Source: Streptomyces sp. Edi2 (GTDB lineage: Bacteria > Actinomycetota > Actinomycetes > Streptomycetales > Streptomycetaceae). From it: DNA of 64,000 bases. The notes beneath the pieces are model-generated. The model was not told the DNA's origin. It ran no database searches and worked only from the letters and a program-made list of their open reading frames with translations. Location of the stretch: positions 2,046,001 to 2,110,000 of the forward strand of contig NZ_JBEJGX010000003.1 in NCBI RefSeq assembly GCF_040253635.1. Reading direction: 5' to 3'. A program made the translations under genes and the position numbers. How positions within the stretch are numbered: the stretch's first letter is position 1; every line of letters starts with the position of its first letter. Shown here in pieces: positions 58,238 to 64,000 of the stretch.

Positions 58238-59284
58238 ATGACGACGATGACGGATGTGGCACGGCGTGCGGGGGTCTCCGTCGCCACGGTCTCGCATGTG
58301 CTGAACGACACCCGTCCGGTGCGGCCCGACACCCGGGCCGCGGTGCTCGGCGCCATCGACGAGCTCGGCTACACCCCCAACACCCTGGCCCGCTCCCTGG
58401 TCACCTCCCGCACCCGCTCGATCGGCCTGGCGGTCTCCGCGATCAGCAACCCGTACTTCACCGAAATCCTCCAGGGTGTCGAGGCCGGCGCCCTGGAGGC
58501 CGGCTACAGCCTGCTGATCACCGATCCGCACGACGACCCGCGGCACGAACGCAAGGTCGTCCAGCTGCTCCACGAACGGCGCGTGGACGGCATGATCGTG
58601 GCACCGTCCGCGGAGCCCGCCGAGATGGTGGAGTATCTGGCCCGCCGTGCGGTGCCCACCGTGTTCCTGGACCGGCTGGTCGGCGACGACCACGACCAGG
58701 TGTGCGCCGAGAACACCGGCCCGGTGCGTCAACTGGTCGGGCACCTGGCCGAGTCGGGGCACACCCGGATCGGTCTGGTCGCCGGCCTGCCCGGCCTGAG
58801 CACGACCACCGAGCGGGTCCAGGGCTACCGCGAGGGGTTGCGCGCCCACGGCCTGCCGTTCGCACCCGAACTCCTCGCCGGCGGCAACTCCGAGGCGGCG
58901 GGCGCCCAGCGCGCCACCCATCATCTGCTGGCAGCCCCCGAGCCGCCCACCGCGATCATCACCGCCAACAACGCGATGACCATCGGCACCCTCCGGGCCC
59001 TGCGCGAGCTCGGTCTGGACGTGCCCGGCAATATCGCGCTGGCCTGCTTCGACGACTTCTCGTGGGCCGATCTGTTCACGCCGCGGCTGACCGCGATCGC
59101 TCAGCCCAGCAAGGGCATCGGGGCGGCGGCGGTCCGGCTGCTGCTGGAGCGCCTGGCGGAGCCGGACCGGCCCCCGCGCACCGTCCGCCTCCCCTGCACC
59201 TTTGTGCACCGTACGTCGTGCGGCTGCGCCGAAACCGCCCCGGCCACGCCCCCGGCCGCCCAGGAAAGGAACCCCATCCCGTGA
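58238..59284 (+). CDS. LacI-family transcriptional regulator
   Basis: A 348-residue regulator. The helix-turn-helix and hinge are TMTDVARRAGVSVATVSHVLNDTRPV (about 3-28) and LGYTPNTLARSL; the periplasmic-binding-like effector domain has TRSIGLAVSAISNPYFTEIL and IALACFDDFSWADLF. ATG 58238 has GGAGG at 9 nt. The stop is coupled to the kinase start (GTGA). It probably represses both arms of the polyol locus through the 58103 palindrome. Confidence 0.94.
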   Translation: MTTMTDVARRAGVSVATVSHVLNDTRPVRPDTRAAVLGAIDELGYTPNTLARSLVTSRTRSIGLAVSAISNPYFTEILQGVEAGALEAGYSLLITDPHDDPRHERKVVQLLHERRVDGMIVAPSAEPAEMVEYLARRAVPTVFLDRLVGDDHDQVCAENTGPVRQLVGHLAESGHTRIGLVAGLPGLSTTTERVQGYREGLRAHGLPFAPELLAGGNSEAAGAQRATHHLLAAPEPPTAIITANNAMTIGTLRALRELGLDVPGNIALACFDDFSWADLFTPRLTAIAQPSKGIGAAAVRLLLERLAEPDRPPRTVRLPCTFVHRTSCGCAETAPATPPAAQERNPIP

Positions 59285-60309
59285 TCGTCGTCGCCGGCGA
59301 GGCGCTGATCGACCTCGTCCCCAGCCCCCAGGCCGCTCCCCCCTCCCTGGAGGGCACGGGAGGGAGCCCCACCTCGGACGACCGGTTGCCGGCGCTGCTG
59401 CCACGGCGTGGCGGAGGCCCGTACAACACCGCGGTCGCACTGGGACGGCTGGGCTCGCCGGCCGCGTTCTGCTCCCGGATCTCGACCGACAGCTTCGGCG
59501 AGGCGCTGCTCCAGGGGCTGGCCGGCAGCGGTGTCGACACCTCCCTGGTGCAGCGCGGCAGCGAGCCGACCACCCTCGCCGTGGCGGACATCAGCCCGGA
59601 CGGGTCGGCGGGCTACGGCTTCTATGCGGACGGCACCGCCGACCGGCTCTTCACCCTGCCGCCCGCGCTGCCCGCCGGGGTCCGCGCGCTCTCCCTGGGC
59701 ACCTGCTCGCTCGTCCTGGAGCCGGGAGCGAGTGCGTACGAGTCCCTGCTGCGCCGCGAGGCCCGGCGCGGTGTCTTCACGGCGCTCGACCCCAACATCC
59801 GGTCCGGTCTGATCCCGAACCCGGACGCCTACCGGGCCCGCTTCCGCTCCTGGCTCCCCGACCTCGCCCTGCTGAAGCTGTCGGAGGAGGACGCGCTGTG
59901 GCTGGCCGGGGCCGGCGCCGAGGACGGGGGCAGGGCCGGGGACGGCGCGGCGCCGGGCGGCGCGTGGGAGGCGGTCACCGCGGCGGCGCGGGAGTGGCTG
60001 GCGGCGGGACCCGCGGCGATCGTCCTGACCCGTGGGGGCGACGGCCTGACGGTGCTGACGCGCGGCGGCGGTGAGCTCACGGTCCCCGGCGAGCGGGTCA
60101 CCGTCGTCGACACCATCGGGGCCGGCGACACGGTCAACGCCGCGCTCCTGCATCGCCTGGACGCCCATGACGCCCTCTCGTACGCCGCCGTCGCCGCCCT
60201 CGGTGACGACGACTGGCGCGACATCCTGCGCTTCGCCGCCCGCGCGGCCGCCGTCACCTGCTCCCGCGCGGGAGCGGAACCGCCGTTCGCCACGGAGTTG
60301 GCGGCGTAG
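59281..60309 (+). CDS. PfkB-family carbohydrate (fructokinase-like) kinase
   Basis: A 342-residue ribokinase-like enzyme. VVAGEALIDLVP starts the fold, GGGPYNTAVALGRLG is the usual substrate-side signature (about 44-58), and the second signature TIGAGDTVNAALLHRL has the catalytic D283. Residues 17-42 (SPQAAPPSLEGTGGSPTSDD and on) are an extra loop encoded by a hairpin-type repeat sequence between beta-1 and the Gly-rich motif. It probably phosphorylates the ketose made by the dehydrogenase. GTG start coupled to lacI. Confidence 0.92.
   Translation: MIVVAGEALIDLVPSPQAAPPSLEGTGGSPTSDDRLPALLPRRGGGPYNTAVALGRLGSPAAFCSRISTDSFGEALLQGLAGSGVDTSLVQRGSEPTTLAVADISPDGSAGYGFYADGTADRLFTLPPALPAGVRALSLGTCSLVLEPGASAYESLLRREARRGVFTALDPNIRSGLIPNPDAYRARFRSWLPDLALLKLSEEDALWLAGAGAEDGGRAGDGAAPGGAWEAVTAAAREWLAAGPAAIVLTRGGDGLTVLTRGGGELTVPGERVTVVDTIGAGDTVNAALLHRLDAHDALSYAAVAALGDDDWRDILRFAARAAAVTCSRAGAEPPFATELAA
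59335..59367. repeat. Hairpin-type repeat sequence inside the PfkB kinase gene
   Basis: GCTCCCCCCTCCC (59335-59347) can pair with GGGAGGGAGC (59358-59367). The style matches Streptomyces intergenic hairpin elements. It is in frame and encodes part of an extra loop. Confidence 0.6.
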
Positions 60310-60339
60310 GAGGCGTAGGAGGCGTAGGAGGCGTAGGCG
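60304..60339. repeat. Four 9-nt tandem repeats at the kinase stop codon
   Basis: GCGTAGGAG occurs at 60304, 60313 and 60322, and GCGTAGGCG at 60331. The first copy holds the stop codon; each copy adds another in-frame TAG. Confidence 0.85.
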
Positions 60340-60453
60340 GTCTGGCAGCGGGGCGGGGCCGCGGCGGAGGGCGGGAGGCGGCGGCACGGCGAGGGCACGG
60401 CCCGGAGAGGAGCGGCGGCGCCTGGGGGTGCGGCGGCCCTGCGGAGCTTCTTG

Positions 60454-60509
60454 CTCCGCTCCCCCCGCTTCCCCGCTCCCCCGCTTCCCCCGCTCCCCCC
60501 GCTTCCTCC
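60454..60509. repeat. Pyrimidine-rich CCGCTTCCCC-type repeat tract
   Basis: About 56 nt of CCGCTCCCC/CCGCTTCCCC units with very few purines, between the kinase and the uvrA terminator. It could adopt unusual (triplex) DNA structure. No gene is seen in 60310-60580. Confidence 0.6.
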
Positions 60510-60518
60510 ACGCCGAAG

Positions 60519-60560
60519 CGGGCCGTCACCGCTCCTCGTACGGAGAGCGGTGACGGCCCG
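60519..60560. terminator. Hairpin between the PfkB kinase gene and uvrA
   Basis: A perfect 16-bp stem (60519-60534 with 60545-60560) and 10-nt loop, 21 nt past the uvrA stop. It can serve both convergent transcripts. Confidence 0.82.
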
Positions 60561-60580
60561 GCAGGAACCGTCCGGCGGCG

Positions 60581-63556
60581 TCAGGTGGCCTTGCGGGCCC
60601 GCGCCGTCGTCTTCTTGGCCGCGGCCGCGGTCTTCTTGGCGGCCGTCTTCTTCGCCACGGCCTTCTTGGCCGCCGGCTTCTTCGCAGTGGCCCTCGCCGG
60701 CGCGGCATCGCTGACGCGGTCGCCCAGGATCTCCCGCAGGAACTTTCCGGTGTGGCTGGCCGGGATCGAGGCGACGCCCTCCGGGGTGCCCTCGGCGACG
60801 ACCAGACCGCCGCCGTTGCCGCCTTCGGGGCCCATGTCGACGACCCAGTCCGCCGTCTTGATCACATCGAGGTTGTGCTCGATGACGATCACCGTGTTGC
60901 CCTTGTCCACCAGGCCGGACAGCACATTGATCAGCTTGCTGATGTCGTCGAAGTGCAGACCGGTGGTCGGCTCGTCGAGGACGTAGACCGTGCTGCCCGT
61001 CGAGCGCTTCTGGAGCTCGCTGGCCAGCTTGACGCGCTGCGCCTCACCACCGGAGAGCGTCGGCGCGGACTGGCCGAGCCGGACGTACCCGAGGCCGACC
61101 TCGTTGAGCGTCTTGAGATGCCGGGAAATGGTCGGCACCGCCTCGAAGAAGCTCAACGCCTCCTCGATGGGCATGTCCAGCACCTCGGCGATGGACTTGC
61201 CCTTGTAGTGGACCTCCAGCGTCTCCCGGTTGTAGCGCGCACCGTGGCAGACCTCGCACGGCACATACACATCCGGCAGGAAGTTCATCTCGATCTTGAT
61301 CGTGCCGTCGCCGGAGCAGTTCTCGCAGCGGCCGCCCTTGACGTTGAAGGAGAAGCGCCCCGGCAGATAGCCGCGGACCTTGGCCTCCATGGTCTCCGCG
61401 AAGAGCTTGCGGACATGATCGAAGACGCCGGTGTAGGTGGCCGGGTTGGACCGCGGGGTACGGCCGATCGGCGACTGGTCGACATGCACGACCTTGTCCA
61501 CCAGGTCGTCGCCTGCCACCCGGGTGTGCCGACCCGGCACCGACTTGGCGCCGTTCAGCTCGCGCGCCAGGTGGGTGTAGAGGATGTCGTTGACCAGCGT
61601 CGACTTACCGGATCCGGAGACCCCGGTGACGGCGGTGAACACTCCGAGCGGGAAGGAGACGTCGATGTCGCGGAGGTTGTTCTCCTTCGCGCCGTGGACC
61701 GTCAGCTGCCGCGACGGGTCGGCGGGCCGCCGGATGTCCGGGGTCGCGATGGCCTTCTTGCCGGAGAGGTACTGACCGGTGATCGACTCCTTGGTGGCCA
61801 GCAGCTCCTTCATCGGGCCGCTGTGCACGACCTTGCCGCCGTGCTCGCCCGCGCCGGGGCCGATGTCCACCACCCAGTCCGCGACCTTGATGGTGTCCTC
61901 GTCGTGCTCGACGACGATCAGGGTGTTGCCCATGTCGCGCAGCCGCACCAGGGTCTCGATCAGCCGGTGGTTGTCGCGCTGGTGCAGACCGATCGACGGC
62001 TCGTCGAGGACGTAGAGCACGCCCACCAGACCGGAACCGATCTGGGTGGCGAGGCGGATGCGCTGGGCCTCGCCGCCGGAGAGGGTGCCGGCCGCGCGGT
62101 TCAGCGAGAGGTAGTCCAGGCCGACGTCGACCAGGAACTTCAGCCGCTCGTTGACCTCCTTGAGGACCCGCTCGGCGATCTTCTTCTCGCGGGCGGTGAG
62201 CTTCATCTCCCGCAGGAAGTCGGCGCAGTCGCTGATCGACATGGCCGCGACCTCGGCGATCGACCTCTCCTGGACCGTGACGGCGAGCACGATCGGCTTC
62301 AGCCGGGTGCCCTCACAGGTCGGGCAGGGCACCTCGCGCATATAGCCCTCGAAGCGCTCCCGGCTGCTGTCGCTCTCCGCCTCGGAGTGCCGCCGCTTGA
62401 CGAACGGGAGGGCACCCTCGAAGGGCGTGGTGTAGGCGCGCTGGCGGCCGTACCGGTTGCGGTAGCGCACCTCGATCTGGGTCTTGTGGCCGTTCAGCAG
62501 CGCCTTCTTGGCGCGGGCCGGCAGCCCGGCCCAGGGGATGTCCGTACGGAATCCGAGGGCGTCCGCCAGCGCGCCGACCAGACGGCCGAAGTACTCCTTG
62601 GTGTGACCGTGCGACCAGGGGTGGATGGCACCCTCGTCGAGGGAACGGTCCTCGTCGGGGACGATCAGATCGGGGTCGACCTCCATGCGCGTCCCGATGC
62701 CGGTGCATTCCGGGCAGGCGCCGAAGGGCGAGTTGAAGGAGAAGGAGCGGGGCTCCAGCTCCTCGAAGGAGAGATCGTCGTAGGCGCAGTACAGATGCTC
62801 CGAATACATCCGCTCGCGCTGCGGGTCGTCCGCGTCCAGATCGACGAAGTCGAGGATGACCATGCCGCCGGAGAGCCCGAGGGCGGTCTCGACGGAGTCG
62901 GTCAGCCGCCGCTTGGCGGACTCCTTGACCGTGAGGCGGTCGACGACCACCTCGATGGTGTGCTTCTCCTGCTTCTTCAGCTTCGGCGGCTCGGAGAGCT
63001 GGATCGTCTCCCCGTCGACCCGGGCCCGGCTGTAGCCCTTCGTCTGGAGGTCGGAGAAGAGATCGACGAACTCGCCCTTGCGCTCGCGCACCAGCGGCGA
63101 GAGCACCTGGAAGCGGCTGCCCTCGGGGAGTTCGAGCACCTTGTCGACGATGGCCTGCGGCGACTGCCGGGCGATCGGCCGCCCGCACTCGGGGCAGTGC
63201 GGCTTGCCGATACGGGCGAAGAGCAGACGGAGGTAGTCGTAGACCTCGGTGATCGTGCCGACCGTCGAGCGGGGGTTGCGCGACGTCGACTTCTGGTCGA
63301 TCGACACCGCGGGGGACAGGCCCTCGATGAAATCCACATCGGGCTTGTCCATCTGCCCGAGGAACTGCCGGGCGTAGGAGGAGAGCGACTCGACATAGCG
63401 CCGCTGCCCCTCGGCGAAGATCGTGTCGAAGGCGAGCGAGGACTTGCCCGACCCGGAGAGCCCCGTGAAGACGATGAGGGAGTCGCGGGGGAGGTCGAGC
63501 GAGACGTTCTTGAGGTTGTGCTCGCGAGCGCCACGGACGATGAGACGGTCGGCCAC
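60581..63556 (-). CDS. uvrA: Excinuclease ABC subunit UvrA
   Basis: UvrA is the damage-sensing ATPase of nucleotide-excision repair. The 991-residue protein has two ABC modules: Walker [10 protein letters not shown] and GVSGSGKST, signatures [12 protein letters not shown] and [12 protein letters not shown], Walker [14 protein letters not shown] and [15 protein letters not shown]. Zinc-binding pairs include CPEC, CPTC, CENC and CEVC. After the domain ends (LREILGDRV) a tail of about 40 residues repeats AAKK and AVAKK units, histone-H1-like. GTG 63556 ([17 protein letters not shown]) is the true start; upstream codons are not conserved. Confidence 0.96.
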   Translation of the reverse strand: MADRLIVRGAREHNLKNVSLDLPRDSLIVFTGLSGSGKSSLAFDTIFAEGQRRYVESLSSYARQFLGQMDKPDVDFIEGLSPAVSIDQKSTSRNPRSTVGTITEVYDYLRLLFARIGKPHCPECGRPIARQSPQAIVDKVLELPEGSRFQVLSPLVRERKGEFVDLFSDLQTKGYSRARVDGETIQLSEPPKLKKQEKHTIEVVVDRLTVKESAKRRLTDSVETALGLSGGMVILDFVDLDADDPQRERMYSEHLYCAYDDLSFEELEPRSFSFNSPFGACPECTGIGTRMEVDPDLIVPDEDRSLDEGAIHPWSHGHTKEYFGRLVGALADALGFRTDIPWAGLPARAKKALLNGHKTQIEVRYRNRYGRQRAYTTPFEGALPFVKRRHSEAESDSSRERFEGYMREVPCPTCEGTRLKPIVLAVTVQERSIAEVAAMSISDCADFLREMKLTAREKKIAERVLKEVNERLKFLVDVGLDYLSLNRAAGTLSGGEAQRIRLATQIGSGLVGVLYVLDEPSIGLHQRDNHRLIETLVRLRDMGNTLIVVEHDEDTIKVADWVVDIGPGAGEHGGKVVHSGPMKELLATKESITGQYLSGKKAIATPDIRRPADPSRQLTVHGAKENNLRDIDVSFPLGVFTAVTGVSGSGKSTLVNDILYTHLARELNGAKSVPGRHTRVAGDDLVDKVVHVDQSPIGRTPRSNPATYTGVFDHVRKLFAETMEAKVRGYLPGRFSFNVKGGRCENCSGDGTIKIEMNFLPDVYVPCEVCHGARYNRETLEVHYKGKSIAEVLDMPIEEALSFFEAVPTISRHLKTLNEVGLGYVRLGQSAPTLSGGEAQRVKLASELQKRSTGSTVYVLDEPTTGLHFDDISKLINVLSGLVDKGNTVIVIEHNLDVIKTADWVVDMGPEGGNGGGLVVAEGTPEGVASIPASHTGKFLREILGDRVSDAAPARATAKKPAAKKAVAKKTAAKKTAAAAKKTTARARKAT

Positions 63557-63703
63557 GCCGGTCGGCACCTTTCTTGGAGGGGGGCGGGGGCCGCGGCTCT
63601 GCGTCCGCCGCGCGGTGGGTGAGCAGAGGCAACGGAGCGGAGCGGAGCCCCCGCCCCAGGGTATGGGGCCCGCCGCGGCACTGTCTTTGGGATGCCACAC
63701 ACG

Positions 63704-63709
63704 AGCCTA
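63704..63709 (-). promoter_or_regulatory. Candidate uvrA -10 box
   Basis: TAGGCT on the minus strand, about 150 nt upstream of uvrA, in a 309-nt gap (63557-63865). No good -35 or SOS (LexA) box was found; only a half-site CGAAC at 63764-63768. Another G/C-rich repeat lies at about 63640-63660. Confidence 0.4.
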
Positions 63710-63865
63710 TAGCACGCGCATTCGATTTAGGGGGTGCGCAAGCCCTCTTCACCCGAACGTGTGGCGGCCCCACAATCTTCCCGCCCCGCCGCGCACCCCG
63801 TACTCGCCGTACGCCGCCCACGCCCCGTACACCTCCTGCGCCCCGCAGGACCGCAAGGACTCCCC

Positions 63866-64000
63866 TCAGGCGACACCGGGCAGCGCACGCTCCAGCGCAT
63901 CGAATGTGCGCCGCAGCACCTCCGCCTGTTCAACGGCCACCTCCTCCACCGGGTCACCCCCGAGCTGCCGGGCCAGCGCTTCGGCACCCGCCGCCCGGAT
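63866..64000 (-). CDS. C-terminal 44 residues of an unidentified protein, 5' end outside window
   Basis: An open frame enters from the right edge and ends at TGA (63866-63868). It reads [20 protein letters not shown] and continues [24 protein letters not shown], all compatible with helices. Third positions are G/C-rich as in coding DNA. I do not recognise the family. Confidence 0.6.
   Translation of the reverse strand: MRAAGAEALARQLGGDPVEEVAVEQAEVLRRTFDALERALPGVA

Noticed and set aside
60752..63622. 956-codon plus-strand frame over uvrA
   Set aside because: Antisense shadow of UvrA.
63760..63780. LexA/SOS box upstream of uvrA
   Set aside because: Only one half (CGAAC) is present; the matching GTTCG half is absent.

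Overview
The window looks like a core-chromosome segment of a Streptomyces (or close Streptomycetaceae) genome. It is about 70% G+C with strongly G/C-biased third codon positions, many GTG starts and tightly overlapping genes. It carries Streptomyces-typical proteins: WhiA, an RbpA-family factor, OpcA, actinobacterial SufR and secreted Tat proteins. No rRNA, tRNA or CRISPR array was seen.

Layout. Positions 1-1530 hold a TnpB-like IS605-family protein whose 5' end lies outside the window. Positions 1.6-7.4 kb hold a semialdehyde dehydrogenase, a divergent IclR regulator, a two-component system and a uronate dehydrogenase; together they suggest oxidative uronate/aldarate catabolism. Positions 7.6-18.9 kb are mixed: a GlsB-type membrane protein, a double TerD protein, a luciferase-like oxidoreductase, a methyltransferase, a PhoX-type secreted phosphatase, a secreted nuclease/phosphatase, DapA and a CysZ/EI24-like membrane protein. 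Both secreted enzymes have PHO-box-like repeats upstream. Positions 19-21 kb hold dapD and an SMR efflux pump coupled to a TetR regulator with tandem palindromic operators.

Positions 21.2-27.9 kb are a compact suf operon read leftward (sufR-sufB-sufD-Rieske ferredoxin-sufC-sufS-sufU-sufT-like). A CAAC-N6-GTTG SufR-type operator overlaps the sufR start codon. Next come an ABC exporter, heme A synthase (ctaA), an amidohydrolase, a small conserved protein and heme O synthase (ctaB). From ctaB, a 456-nt divergent intergenic region leads to tkt-tal-zwf-opcA-pgl, the pentose-phosphate operon. The glycolytic genes follow on the opposite strand: pgi, then (after an MFS gene and the RbpA-family gene) secG, tpiA, pgk and gap, then whiA-yvcK-rapZ-uvrC. 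This suf/heme/PPP/glycolysis/uvrC order is broadly shared with Mycobacterium, so it is an old actinobacterial backbone.

Positions 53.8-60.3 kb are accessory: a cell-surface-like protein, a truncated papain-like peptidase remnant, a Rieske lipoprotein, and a polyol-type catabolic locus (sugar porter and Zn-dehydrogenase on the minus strand, LacI and PfkB kinase on the plus strand) around a 28-bp palindromic operator. uvrA and the 3' end of an unidentified gene close the window.

The most interesting signals are: the TnpB-like protein with Ala at the expected third RuvC Asp; a 34-bp duplication plus 92-nt displacement that separates an ABC ATPase from its permease; tandem-repeat or hairpin-element sequence inside coding regions (UvrC, PfkB); a local phosphate-scavenging pair with PHO-like boxes; and several long perfect-stem terminators without U-tracts.
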